Of a stretch of DNA of 64,000 nucleotides, positions 23,385-34,486 are shown piece after piece. Source of the DNA: Podarcis raffonei (Eukaryota; Chordata; Lepidosauria; Squamata; Lacertidae); NCBI RefSeq assembly GCF_027172205.1, contig NC_070614.1, positions 30,690,501 to 30,754,500 on the forward strand. Reading direction: 5' to 3'. Position numbers and translations under genes: made by a program. The notes beneath the pieces are model-generated. The model saw only the letters and a program-made list of their open reading frames with translations. It did not search any database and had not been told where the DNA came from. Positions within the stretch are counted from its first letter, which is position 1. Each line of letters begins with the position of its first letter.

Positions 23385-23709
23385 CCTTTTCTGGTGCTTT
23401 TCAATGTACATTTTGCTCAAAATTTTCCAGTCACTACTAGTTTGAAATACATGTGAAACTCAGAATCAACTTTTTAAAATGTATGTAGAGAAGGTAAGTC
23501 ATACAGACTTACGTATGTACAGAAAGTACATAATTCAGACACATTCAAGAAATGGGATCATCTTAATAGATGGTCCTGGTTGCGGGCAGGCTCTCAACCT
23601 GGTTCCCCCCACCCTGGCGTAGGTGGAGCTATCACACACACGCCGGGGTGGCACCACAACTACCCAGGGCTATTGCCCAATCATATAAAAGGGTGATAGT
23701 GGGGGAAAG

Positions 23710-24230
23710 TATAAAAGCAGTGGTTCTTGCTTTCATGGCCACCAAGCCAGGATCCAGAATTGGGAAATGGGTGAGAAAGAGGCTGTACTTTGTGGCTCCC
23801 TTATACAAGGAGACATTTGCATTGTGTGGCTGCAATTTCTCCTCCATTGCCAGAGGCTGACGTACACTCAGTAGCTGAAGAAATTATGCTGGGATGTAAT
23901 GAGGGGTCTGACACTCTGTTTTACTGTGTCCTTGGCTATATTGGCCTCCTGGCCATTGCCAGCTTCATTTTGGACCTTCCTGTCTAGGAAGTTACCAGAG
24001 ACCCTACTTTCAATGAAGCCAAGTTTATCACCTTTAACATGTTAGTATTTTGCAGTGTGTGGTTATCCTTTGTCCCAAATATAGGGAAATATATGGCAGC
24101 TGTGGAAATCTTTTCTATCTTAGCCTCCAGTGCTGGGTTATTGGCCTGTATATTTTCTCCTAAATTCTACATTATTTTGTTGAAGCCTGAATTGAACAAA
24201 AGAGAACAGCTAATACAAAGAACTAACTGA
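23710..24230 (+). pseudogene. Decayed V2R 7TM exon (P1) behind V2R-B
   Basis: Only the second part of a V2R exon 6 is present, from [13 protein letters not shown] in the TM3/IC2 region to a C-terminus ending [13 protein letters not shown]. The frame changes at least twice, and about four residues are missing before [10 protein letters not shown] compared with functional exons. It is closer to an independent V2R lineage than to B itself. The sequence before it (23,540-23,709) is shared with the C unit but is not V2R coding. Confidence 0.85.
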
Positions 24231-24449
24231 AGAATTAAATGATTCTGTCTTCCTTTCTAGTTATTAAAGTAGAATTATGCTAATTATAAACTGACTCTTC
24301 ATTTCATAAAAGTTGAGGGTTGCTTTTCATTCTACAGTACACACCTCTAAGATTTTAGCTCTCAGGTGGTTAAGAGCAGAATGGTGCCATAACATTATTA
24401 TATACACACAAAGTGTGTTCTCCCTCATGGAGAGCACAGGTTTTGGGCG

Positions 24450-26123
24450 GGGCTGACAAGACACCTCACTGTTACTATTTTATTTAGGGATCCAGATGGA
24501 TATCATTGCTAAAACATACCACTTGCCTATGGAGAAGCTGTCTGCCTTGAAGGAAGTTATTTTGTAATACTTCCTCTGTAGCAAGTGATGCTTCATCAGA
24601 TCCGATCTTGCTGGGTCACTTAATTAATCTTGCATGCAGAGTGGTTGCCCCAGACCACCCCTTCCATTCCCGCTAGGCCAGGCTGCCTGCAGCCTGAGGT
24701 CCCCTTACCTTCGTATACGCTTACCAAGTGAGGTGATAGGCAGATCTCATGCGATGGTTGCAATTCCAAAATGAATGCAATAGTAGTTCGCCATGGCAGG
24801 ATACCTTGAATCTGCACAGGGATTTTCAGGTTCATGCTGATGCTGCTGGATCTTTGCCCTTTGGTTTTTTTTGTTTCAGGGGCTGCTGGTGTGCATAGCC
24901 ATGGCCTCAAGCCTGGTGTGGTGAAGCAATCATGTGACCTAACTTTTATTGAGTTTTCCCCATTGTAGTAGCATGTTCACATGTGGCCCGAGGAGTTCAG
25001 TGACCATCGGATCTGCTTTTGGTCTGATAACCGGGCAGTGGTGAGCGTCTTAGCAAAACAGTCCTCACGCTCCAGCAGAGTCTCCGCCTCTCAGCTCACG
25101 CTTCAAGCTGTGCTGCTTAAGGTTTAATATTGTGCTTTATGCTCTCCTGATTACGGGACCCTCTAATGATGTTGCTGACACTCTATCCCATTTTCAGATG
25201 GAGCACTTCAGATCCTGGGCTCCAGACACTCAGCTACTGCCAGACTTTTCCAGACCACCTGTGGCACTTTGACAACAATTAGTTGTCAATTACAGAGAGC
25301 AGCAGCTTCCATTTCCCCTTCTGTTTTTAGCTCTTATGAGAAGGCCTGCCTGGATGGATTTCTTAGCCTTAAGCTGGCAGTCCTCGGCCATTCAGAAGAA
25401 CTGGCCCCCATCCTCTAGCAGATCCTGCAATATTTGGTCCACCTGCTGCAGATTGGATGTGCTGTTAAAACTATCAGTATTCAGTCTGCTGCAATGTCTG
25501 TTATAGTAAAGCTTTAATTTGCAGATACCCTTGTATAAAGTATGTCGTGCGCAGGGCCTTGGAAGGTTGGAATAGGTTCCAACCTCATAGGACAGTGGGC
25601 AGGAAGTCGGTCAGTTTTTACCTATGCAGTATCTGCAACAAGTTATAACTTGTCTGCTGGTTAAAGATCAAGGTGAGACTCCTTTCAGTATTCCATTGCA
25701 TTTGTGGTGCACTGAGGGTTGAGGAAATTGTGTTGGAGCCAGCACAGGGCTGAGAGTCTGGAAGCTTATTGCTTCAGGACTTTTCCTTATCTGCTTTGGA
25801 GCTGGTCATTAGAGTGGGGAACTCTAAAACAGACCTAGTGGGCAGGAGTGCCATCATCAGGCTTCCCCTCACAGGTGAGGAGGGCCCTTGCCCAGTTATG
25901 GATACCAGAAATATTTGGCTTTTCATTCCCCTGGGGACTGGCCCACTCCTAGTGCATGAAAATGGGTTCCCGTTAGCTAGGCATCAATGTGCTTACGTCG
26001 TGCACCAGTTATTATGGCCTGTGGCTTGCCTACCACTGAACACGCCTCATTCCTTCCGAATAGGGCTGCTGCAAAGGCTGCACACTGGGGGCCTGTCAGT
26101 AGACAGGATTGTGAATACTGGTC
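24450..26123 (+). mobile_element. DIRS-like tyrosine-recombinase retroelement, left part (fossil, broken)
   Basis: Recognisable in order: end of the reverse transcriptase region (about 24,490-24,900), RNase H-like region (SDNRAVVSVLAKQSSRSS at about 25,020), and a tyrosine recombinase with the NTPHSFRIG box (about 26,035-26,060). The order RT, RNase H, recombinase is that of DIRS-type elements. The element is old and carries several breaks; it is split here by an L1. DIRS elements make no target duplication, and none is seen. The right part resumes at 33,608. Confidence 0.7.
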
Positions 26124-27030
26124 GGGGCTGCCGGAACGCCGCAGCCACGGGAAGGAGCACGAGCCTGCCCTTCGGGGGAGTCTCGAGCAACACGGAGGTC
26201 TAGAGGGGTCACGAAGGCTCCGTGAACCTCGTAACCCCAGGAGGATCATCCTGAGGGTCAAGGTACCCAGCGACGCTGCTCAAGCTCCCCTGTATTGTCG
26301 GCGTTTAGCAGGGTTTGAGCTGCAGCACGAAGGGGATGTAACAGACTCCGTGTTGTGAAGCCTCAGGCTCCGTGTGAAAGCGGTGAACCTCCAACAACAG
26401 TCATAAAACTGGGAAAAAGCAAACCAACTAAGCTGATAGAAAGATTAACTAAAGAACCCAGCGTAAAAGGATTACAAGAGGTAAAAGGCGAAGGAATCCA
26501 CTACCGGCGGTAAGAGAAAATGGAGTACAACGTAAGGCTGGGAGAGAGGGAAAAATAAAAAAAGCTGCCACTAAGTGGTTGTAGAAGAGAGACCTCAGAT
26601 ACAAAGTATAAGGACTCTGAGGCAAAGTAACAAATGAAAATATCTTAAGGGACTAGAAAGAAGTGAAAGGAATTTTTCTGTTCAACTTGGCGAGATAGCA
26701 GCGCTAACGAGCTAACGACCGGGAGGAGATTGCAGGGGCGGTTTCTTGGCAATTAACCCCTTTGCATGCCGTTTGTGAACATGGTCTGAGTCAAGCAGCA
26801 TACGCTTAGAGATTTTTATTACTTACACCTCTTTGTTACTCACACCTCTCATATTGGAACAAAGGATAGAAACTGCTATTTTACTCGGGCCAGTTAAAAG
26901 AGTGAAAAACAGATCGGCAGCAGGAGGAGGGAAGACGCGGAGAGGCAGCGCCCTTCCAGTGACGTTTGGGAGGAAAAAGAGATTTGTTTGTCTGGAGAAA
27001 GCAGCGAGCTTCCGTACCAACACCTCATTT

Positions 27031-27829
27031 TTATTTATTTATTTATTTACGGCTATTAGCCCATAAAATATGTACAAACATAAAAACACAGAGACATAAA
27101 AACCGATATATCCGACAACAGAAGGTGAACACCACGATGCAAGGGTGGGTCAGTGAGCAGAGCCAAATGACAGCTTGGGGCCAGGAGAGCTCCAAGGGAC
27201 GGATCACAGAGAAAGGAAAACTGAAGACGAGATCCGACATGCACTCTCATCATAACAGTCCGATTAGTTTTGATGTTGTTGTTGTTTTTTGGTGGTTTTT
27301 GAGTGTGAGATAACCGCATTCAGGAATCTCGCCACCTGCAGAGTTACAGAAGGATCTGTATCCTGCAAAAGCAGTGCGGCATGTGACTCAACAGGCCTGC
27401 CAACCAAGCGCAGGACCCAGGAATTTAGTCCTGGCTATGCTATGTAGGGGACAGTTGAACATTATATGTGAAAGAGATTCAACAGTTTCCCCGTCACACA
27501 CGCATAGCGGAGACACCAAACCCTTGGAAAATCTGTGGCTCAGCTGGTTCGATGGAAGGACATTGAACCTTGCACGAATAAATGCAAGTCGGTGTGGTAC
27601 TGATGAAAGAGATGACATGTATGATGGAAGGCCAAGTGGTGGCATTATTCCGTGATACCTGGGGGAGCAGACACCCCCACCCCTGGCGAGGTTGTGTTGA
27701 TTTTCAATGTCCGCTAATCTTTGCTCAATAAGGCTTTTGGCTGAGCGTAAGTTCATCTTTAAGGAGTCCGCTGGGGAAATTCCGATGCTCAGAAGTTTGG
27801 CATGGATTTTTCCTACCCACGGATTGACA
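27031..27829 (-). mobile_element. LINE 3' fragment nested in the L1 5' region
   Basis: Flanked by the exact 12-bp duplication AACACCTCATTT (27019-27030 and 27830-27841). On the minus strand it has an open frame (27861-27388) ending in a Cys/His knuckle (CVCDGETVESLSHIMFNCPL) like the C-terminus of several non-LTR reverse transcriptases. An untranslated tail follows, ending in (AAAT)n next to the duplication. Clade uncertain. Confidence 0.75.
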
Positions 27830-28585
27830 AACACCTCATTTCTTGTTCTTCTCCCCGACATAAAGAGTTATAACCTAATATTCTGGCTGGAGAAGAGGGG
27901 GTTTACTTTCTAGATTAATTCACTGCTACAGCGGAAAGAGACTGAGAACTTTTGGAAAGGTGGAAAGCGTAATCAGGACGGTGGGCCAGGACTTTTTGCT
28001 ATATATAAAAGTTTCTCCCCTCAGGAGACGTCTTAATTTGGTCCTGCCCCACACCCATATGCCTGCTTTTGGATTAAGACTCACCCCACACTCTGCTTAC
28101 GTTCCAGGGGACTATTGGTCGCTGGGAATCAAGCCAATGGTCTCAGCAATTTTGGCGGTTACTTTTGTGTCTCTTATATAACCCTTCTATGAACTTTGCA
28201 AGTTCTTTTTTTTTGCTCTGTGCCACTTGTTGATATTTTGGCCACCCTCTTCCTCTCCCCATTGTTTGATTACTTTCTTTATCTTGATCGCTTTTCCCTA
28301 TCCTCCCAATAGGTTTCTTCTTTTTCTTTGGTACGGTACCTCCTTATTCTTAGCCCCCCCCAATGGCGGATAATCAGTAACTTAGGAGAACAGTTGTTGT
28401 GTGGCGTGGGGAGAGAGACAACTGGCCGTGAGACCCTATGGAAGATAATAGATCTAGGACTTGGAAAGTCTACAAGGCGCCACCGTGTGAGAGCGGAGGG
28501 GACTACTTTGGAAGGAATCTACGGGAAGAACAGAGAAAGCCAGCAGGGGGTTTCAGTGACTGCCAGGGGAGGGAGAGTTTTCAAT

Positions 28586-29577
28586 ATGAAAAAGGGGGTG
28601 GGAACGCCATCAGAAAGGAGGCCATCTAGACAAGAAGATGGGAAGGAGGGGAGGGAAATCAAGGACTATGACAGTTTAATGGTTGAGATAAGGAAAGAAT
28701 TTAAGCATAATGAGCAATATATTGAAAGAAAACTACTGGAAGTACAAGATACGTTGAACAAAAGATTGGAGGGGTGGTGGGAGAATTAACAGGAAAAGTT
28801 AAAGATCTATCGGTAAGAGCCAAGGTGCTTGAGGACTCAATGAAAAGGGTGCAAAAAGACACGAATGATAATAAGAGGGATTTGGACAGGATTAAAGTAG
28901 AAGTTAAGGAGATAGGTAAAGTACAGGAAGAATTGTTGGATAGTATGGCAATGACCCAGATGAGACAGAATCAAGCAAACCTGAAATTTAGAGGGTTCCC
29001 AGAGGAAACAAATGAGAACATAAGATTTAAAATGGTGAAAGAGCTGGCAAGCTGGTTAGATAGAAAGGAAGAAGAGATAAGCTACTCGTTGGCAAATATT
29101 TTTCGGATAAAAACAAAATCAGCTAAAGCCAGGGGGGAAAGATTGCCAGGAGATGTATTAGTTATGTTCAATTCGATGGATATGAGAAACGAAATACTGA
29201 AACAGAATTATAACAAAAGGTTATATATTGGAGGAAATCCAATTATCATATACAAAGAGATTCCTTCGAGATTTCTTCGAAGGAGGGATGCCTACAAAAA
29301 ATTAACTAACCAACTGAAGAAAAATGGGATCCTATATAGATGGGAATTTCCGGAAGGAATTTCATTCTATTTTAAGGAAAAAAGATTCAAACTGTCCAAC
29401 CCTTCAGAATTAGAAAAAATTGCAAGAAGATATGAGAAAGAACTCGGAAAGATGGTGGAGGGGGAGGAGGAGGGTGAACGATCGGGGAGTGGGGACGGAG
29501 GCAGTGGAGAAGGAGAGAGGGAGACAAATTCAGGACAAGAGAGGGAAGGAGAAGAGATAGACGATAAAAAACAGTAG
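28586..29577 (+). CDS. L1 ORF1 (RNA-binding chaperone), one frameshift
   Basis: RNA-binding protein that packages L1 RNA. From the ATG at 28586 (MKKGVGTPSERRPSRQ) the frame runs into a coiled-coil segment, then stops at 28,787-28,789. The rest continues in another frame from about 28,770, within a G-rich run (GGAGGGGTGGTGGG), through more coiled coil and an RRM-like core (LKFRGFPEE at about 28,980). It goes on to the C-terminal domain (FLRRRDAYKKL, ILYRWEFPEG) and an acidic, Gly/Glu-rich tail. One indel therefore separates two otherwise intact parts, so this copy probably makes no full ORF1 protein. Confidence 0.82.
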
Positions 29578-29618
29578 ATTTAATTTAGACTTCTTATCTT
29601 ATTATTTGCATATAAGTG

Positions 29619-32600
29619 ATGGCTCTAAAAGTTCTGACCTGGAACGTGAACGGACTCAACAATAAAAATAAAAGGAACCAGATTGTGCATATTTTACTAA
29701 AAAAGAACCTCGACTTAATCTGCCTACAAGAGACTCACGTAATAAGAAAGCATAAGAGAATTTTAAGCAATAAGAGATTAGGATTGGATTTTGTGGCTTC
29801 AGATAGAGTTAAGAAACGAGGAGTGGTTCTATATATAAAGGAAAAACTTGATCCAAAATTACTGTATAAAGATGAACAAGGGAGAATGATTGTAGTACAG
29901 ATTATGTTTCAAGGAGTAAAGATTATTGTCGTCGGACTATACGCACCTAATGACAGAAAAGCAGTCTTTTTCTCTGAATTAGGTATTAAGTTAACAGAGT
30001 GGATGGATCAAAAAATGATAGTGATGGGTGACTTTAATGGGGTGGTGTCACCAAATCTGGATAGATCAACAAGAAAACAAGAGATTAAGGAAGGCAAGCT
30101 ACCACAGACTTTTTTTGATTTGGTTGATAATATGGGACTAATTGACGCGTGGAGATTCAAAAACCCTACTGTAAAACAATATACTTTTTTCTCAAATCCT
30201 AACCAGAGTTGGGGGAGAATAGATGGTATTTGGATCACTAAGGAATTGATACAGAACTTAATCAAATCTGAAATTCTCCCACAGACTATATCTGATCATA
30301 ACCCAGCATATTTAGAGTTAAAGGGTAAAGAGGCTAGAGTACTTAGATGGAGAATGAACGAATCTCTATTTAATGATCAAAAGATAGTGATTAAGGCAAA
30401 AGAAACAATTGAAGAGTACTTCAAGTGGAATTTAAATAAAGGGACAGCTTTAGAAACGGTTTGGGACGCAGGGAAAGCCGTCATGAGGGGCTTTCTAATT
30501 CAGAAAAACAGCCATCAAAGAAAAGAAAAAGAGAAAAAGAAGGAGGAGATTTTAGTACAGTTAATGGAGAATGAAAGACAATTAACTATTAAGCCAGGTG
30601 ATGAGACTATAAAACAAAATATAAAGTTATTACAAGCCCAATTTTCTATGATAGTAAACCAGGAGATTGAGTGGAAAGTTAAAATGTTGAAACAGAAGAG
30701 TTTTGAATCTGCTAATAAAATAGGGAAATATTTGGCCTGGCAACTAAGAGAAAGGAAAAAACAAAATATGATCTGTAGGATAAGGGATGGAGATAAGATA
30801 GTGGAAGACCCAAATGAAATAAAAAGGTTGTTTCAGAAATACTATAAGGATTTATATAAAAGAGGTAAGGAGACAGGCTATGATATAGAACGCTATCTGA
30901 AAGAACATCATTTACAACAGATATCAACTGAAGAAAAAGAATTATTAAATCAGCTGATTACAGAGGAGGAGGTAAGGAAGGCAATATCAAAGATGAAAAT
31001 CGGTAAAGCGCCGGGGCCAGATGGTCTGTCAGCCAAATATTATAAAGTATTAAGTGATCAAATAAGCCCAACCCTATGTGAAGTGATGAACAATACTTTA
31101 AAAGAAGGGAAGACCCCAAATACTTGGAAGGAAGCCTATATTACATTAATTCCTAAAAAAGATGTGGATGCCTTGGAGGTGAAAAACTATAGGCCGATTT
31201 CATTATTAAATAACGACTATAAACTGTTTGCGGATGTAATGGCAGAAAGATTAAAAAAAGTATTAAATAACAGAATCCATAAAGATCAAACGGGCTTCCT
31301 TCCAGGGAGACAATTGAAGGACAACGTAAGAAATGTGATAGATATCATTGAATATTTGGAAACCAGAATAGACAAACAAGCCGCTTTGATTTTCATTGGT
31401 GCCGAAAAGGCCTTTGATAACGTTTCTTGGTGCTTCCTGACAGAAAATCTAAAAACGATGGGGCTGGGTGAAAGATTTAGAAAAAGTATAGAAGCTATCT
31501 ATAATGAACAAAAAGCTAAGCTAATAATAAATAACTCGACATCAGAATTTTTTGACATATCTAAAGGGACTAGACAAGGCTGCCCCCTGTCTCCCCTGTT
31601 ATTTATAACAGTACTTGAAGTACTTACTAAGAGACTGAGAGAGGCAGCGGGAGTGAAAGGGATTAAGGTAGGGACTAAAGAACATAAGATAAAAGCTTTC
31701 GCGGATGATATTGTATTAACTCTAGAAGACCCAAAAAATAGTATGAAAGAAGCCTTGCAAAAATTTGAAGAGTTTGGAGCGGTGTCAGGCCTCAAGATTA
31801 ATAAAAATAAGACTAAAATGTTGACTAAAAATCTAACAAAGGAAGATATTGTAGATCTAGAACAAAAGATGGGAATTATGACAGCAAAGAAAGTGAAATA
31901 TCTTGGAGTGTGGATATCAGCGAAAAATATTAACCTATATAAGGATAATTATGAAGTCACTTGGAAGAATATTAAGAAAGATCTTGAAATCTGGGAGAGA
32001 TTGAGGTTATCTTTTCTGGGGAGGATAGCAGTTATCAAAATGAACGTTCTCCCCAGAATGTTATTTTTGTTCCAAACCATTCCGGTACTAAAAGGTCTAA
32101 AGCAGTGTAAAGAGTGGCAAAGAGCCTTAGCGAGATACATCTGGCAAGGCAAAAGACCACGAATAAAATTGAAAATATTGGTGGACAAAAAAGAAAGAGG
32201 GGGATTCTCTCTACCGGATCTAAGTTTATATTATGAAGCGGCGTGTTTATTGTGGCTGAAGGATTGGATAAGATTGGAAAATAGGGACATCTTGGACTTG
32301 GAAGGTTTCGATAACAGGTACGGGTGGCACTCGTACCTGTGGTACGAAAAGGTGAAAGTTCATAGAGGCTTTCTAAATCATATTTTTAGGGGACCACTAT
32401 TCCAAGTATGGGAAAGAAATAAAAATATATTGGAAAGGAAGACACCTTGGTGGATTTCACCAATAGAGGTGTTAACTATAAAAAAAATAAACATGGAAGG
32501 GAAGAATGCCACCTATGAAGAACTAACTTGGAAGACAGATCAAGGGATTAAACTTAGACCATATGAAGAGATCAAAAATTTATTTACAGGGTGGTTGCAA

Positions 32601-33368
32601 TACCACCAAGTAAATGATCTGCTAAAAGAAGACAAAAAGAAAGTAGGATTTGAAGATAAAAAATCTAAATTTAATGTAGAAGTTATAGAAGGTAAGAACA
32701 AAACACTGTCAAGGATGTATGATATTTTGCTGGAGTGGTATACAAAAGATGAGGAGGTGAAGGAGGCTATGACTAAGTGGGCGATAGATATTGGATATAA
32801 CATCGACTTTGAGAGGTGGTTGGAACTATGGAACAAGAATATGAGATTTACGGCATGCACGGCACTAGAGGAAAACCTGTGGAAAATGATCTACAGGTGG
32901 TATCACACACCAGTGAAATTAGCGAAGATTTATAAGTTGAAGGATAAAAGATGCTGGAAATGTAGAGAGGTAGAAGGTGACCTCTACCATATGTGGTGGT
33001 CGTGTTGCAAAGTGAGAGGCTTTTGGGAATTGGTTTATAATGAACTTAAAAAAATCTTGAAATATACATTTCCCAAAAAGCCAGAAGCTTTTTTGTTAGG
33101 AATGGTCGGTAAAGAAATTAAAAAAGAAGACAAGATCTTGTTTCTATATGCTACGACAGCTGCAAGAATTATGTTAGCACAAAATTGGAAATTAGAAGTA
33201 ATACCCAACATAAGTGATTGGCAGGTTAAAATGATAAATTATGCTGAGCTTGACAGAATATCAGGAAGATTAAGGGACCAAGACGAACAGAAATTTCATG
33301 ATAATTGGAAGAAATATTTAATGTATATGGAATCTAAATCTCAGGTGACACTGGCGGGGTTGAAATAA
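29619..33368 (+). CDS. L1 ORF2: endonuclease and reverse transcriptase, open over 1,249 codons
   Basis: Starts at the ATG at 29619 (MALKVLTWNVNGLN). An APE-type endonuclease comes first: LICLQETH, GLYAPN, GDFNG, the RID motif in GRIDGIW, and SDHNP. The reverse transcriptase follows, with KAPGPDGL, NYRPISLLN, GTRQGCPLSPLLF and the catalytic FADD at 31698-31709 (residues 694-697). The C-terminal Cys/His knuckle CWKCREVEGDLYHMWWSC is intact. Oddity: motif A reads FIGAEKAFD where L1 enzymes have FxDAEKAFD. The catalytic Asp is Gly at residue 594 (codon GGT, 31398-31400), one base from GAT. That should inactivate the polymerase even though the frame is open. Confidence 0.95.
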   Translation: MALKVLTWNVNGLNNKNKRNQIVHILLKKNLDLICLQETHVIRKHKRILSNKRLGLDFVASDRVKKRGVVLYIKEKLDPKLLYKDEQGRMIVVQIMFQGVKIIVVGLYAPNDRKAVFFSELGIKLTEWMDQKMIVMGDFNGVVSPNLDRSTRKQEIKEGKLPQTFFDLVDNMGLIDAWRFKNPTVKQYTFFSNPNQSWGRIDGIWITKELIQNLIKSEILPQTISDHNPAYLELKGKEARVLRWRMNESLFNDQKIVIKAKETIEEYFKWNLNKGTALETVWDAGKAVMRGFLIQKNSHQRKEKEKKKEEILVQLMENERQLTIKPGDETIKQNIKLLQAQFSMIVNQEIEWKVKMLKQKSFESANKIGKYLAWQLRERKKQNMICRIRDGDKIVEDPNEIKRLFQKYYKDLYKRGKETGYDIERYLKEHHLQQISTEEKELLNQLITEEEVRKAISKMKIGKAPGPDGLSAKYYKVLSDQISPTLCEVMNNTLKEGKTPNTWKEAYITLIPKKDVDALEVKNYRPISLLNNDYKLFADVMAERLKKVLNNRIHKDQTGFLPGRQLKDNVRNVIDIIEYLETRIDKQAALIFIGAEKAFDNVSWCFLTENLKTMGLGERFRKSIEAIYNEQKAKLIINNSTSEFFDISKGTRQGCPLSPLLFITVLEVLTKRLREAAGVKGIKVGTKEHKIKAFADDIVLTLEDPKNSMKEALQKFEEFGAVSGLKINKNKTKMLTKNLTKEDIVDLEQKMGIMTAKKVKYLGVWISAKNINLYKDNYEVTWKNIKKDLEIWERLRLSFLGRIAVIKMNVLPRMLFLFQTIPVLKGLKQCKEWQRALARYIWQGKRPRIKLKILVDKKERGGFSLPDLSLYYEAACLLWLKDWIRLENRDILDLEGFDNRYGWHSYLWYEKVKVHRGFLNHIFRGPLFQVWERNKNILERKTPWWISPIEVLTIKKINMEGKNATYEELTWKTDQGIKLRPYEEIKNLFTGWLQYHQVNDLLKEDKKKVGFEDKKSKFNVEVIEGKNKTLSRMYDILLEWYTKDEEVKEAMTKWAIDIGYNIDFERWLELWNKNMRFTACTALEENLWKMIYRWYHTPVKLAKIYKLKDKRCWKCREVEGDLYHMWWSCCKVRGFWELVYNELKKILKYTFPKKPEAFLLGMVGKEIKKEDKILFLYATTAARIMLAQNWKLEVIPNISDWQVKMINYAELDRISGRLRDQDEQKFHDNWKKYLMYMESKSQVTLAGLK

Positions 33369-33781
33369 CTCTAACAGCGGGAAAGGCCTATGTAAAAGAG
33401 TTAAAAAGTACGCGACTATATAATTTATTCGATACTTACCAAAGGAGTGGAGGGAAGTCCAAGGCTCAGTTGAGACTAACTCAGTTATGTATTTTATTTA
33501 TGATTTGTGAAGTGGATATAATTTGTATAAGGTATGTGGTGGATTTTTTGTTTATGTTTTTCCTGGATATATGTGCAAATATGAATAAAAAAATTTATAA
33601 AAAAAAAGGATTGTGAATACTGGTCATTGGAAGTCTGATGCTGACAAGGGTTACATCAGGAAGTGTCACCAATGATGTCTGTGCTGATGCCTGTCTGTTA
33701 TTTCTTTTTTTCATAGGAGCAGCTGTGCACATTTAGATTGGCGGTTGAGCAGGCCAGAAAGCATGTTAATAAGGCGGTGGA

Positions 33782-33836
33782 AAATAAATAAAATAAAATA
33801 AAGTAAAATAAATAAATAAATAAATAAATAAATAAA
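33782..33836. repeat. (AAATA)n/(AAAT)n expansion
   Basis: About 55 bp of AAATA/AAAT units in the DIRS-like fossil, shortly after the motif GAGCAGGCCAGAAAGCAT. A second expansion after the same motif lies at 34,422-34,486. Confidence 0.9.
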
Positions 33837-34421
33837 GCATTGTACACTGGGCTGACGAGTCTGGACTGGGGCGCCATCTCAGTCTTCCTGCCCAAGTGAA
33901 CATATACTGGGTGTCCAGATGGGGAATGCTTTGGGAGTGGTTCCTTCCTTTGGTGTGGTTGAGTGTGACCTGTACAGGTCCTCCCGCAGTGCTAGTGGTG
34001 CAGCTGGACGAGAATGACTTGCCGTCATCTTACAGCATAAGTTTGCGTTCCTGCATGCAGGAGGAGTTGGATGAGTTGATGGCAGCTCTCCCTGGACTCA
34101 AAATAATTTAAGGCATTGGTTCAAGGTAGTCTGGAGGGGGGGACGGAGCACCTGTCCCCTCCAATGCGCAAAGGTAATCCTTTAAAGGAATCCAAGGATT
34201 CGCCATGCTTTTGTTGACCCCTTTCGAGGGGTGGGGCCACGCAAGGGTGCCTGGAGCATTTGGGGTGCGCTTGAGTCTGATCCTGGTTCATTACTCCCCC
34301 ACGATGTTTGCTTGTACTGACGATATGGTGGGGCCCAGTCATCAGTGCTGCCCTGCTGAGGTCAGGTGCAGATAGTTGGAACCAATGCCTAGACAAACTT
34401 CCACCGAGCAGGCCAGAAAGC

Positions 34422-34486
34422 ATAAAATAAAATAAATAAAATAAAATATAAATAAAATAAAATATATATAAATAAAATAAAATAAC
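34422..34486. repeat. (AAATA)n expansion, second copy
   Basis: A-rich pentamer tract directly following a second copy of GAGCAGGCCAGAAAGCAT (34,406-34,423). Confidence 0.9.

Larger units (their letters stand above)
15163..24407 (+). repeat. Segmental duplication unit 1 (V2R-B)
   Basis: From about 15,163 onward the sequence aligns by eye with unit 3 (from about 47,165) and, from intron 2 onward, with unit 2 (from about 36,465). The last stretch before 24,407 matches 45,830-45,850. The unit's downstream spacer resumes at 35,147 after a 10.7-kb insertion. Confidence 0.8.
26124..33607 (+). mobile_element. L1 LINE, near full length, inserted in the DIRS-like element
   Basis: 7,484 bp flanked by the exact 18-bp duplication GGATTGTGAATACTGGTC (26106-26123 and 33608-33625). 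Parts: 5' region 26124-28585 (interrupted by a LINE fragment at 27031-27829), ORF1 28586-29577, ORF2 29619-33368, 3' UTR to an A-rich end (GAATAAAAAAATTTATAAAA). The long open ORF2 and the exact duplication show a fairly recent insertion. Confidence 0.95.

Noticed and set aside
27388-27861. 157-codon minus frame as an independent gene
   Set aside because: It ends in a LINE-type Cys/His knuckle, lies in an insertion with a 12-bp target duplication, and its first residues are L1 sequence.
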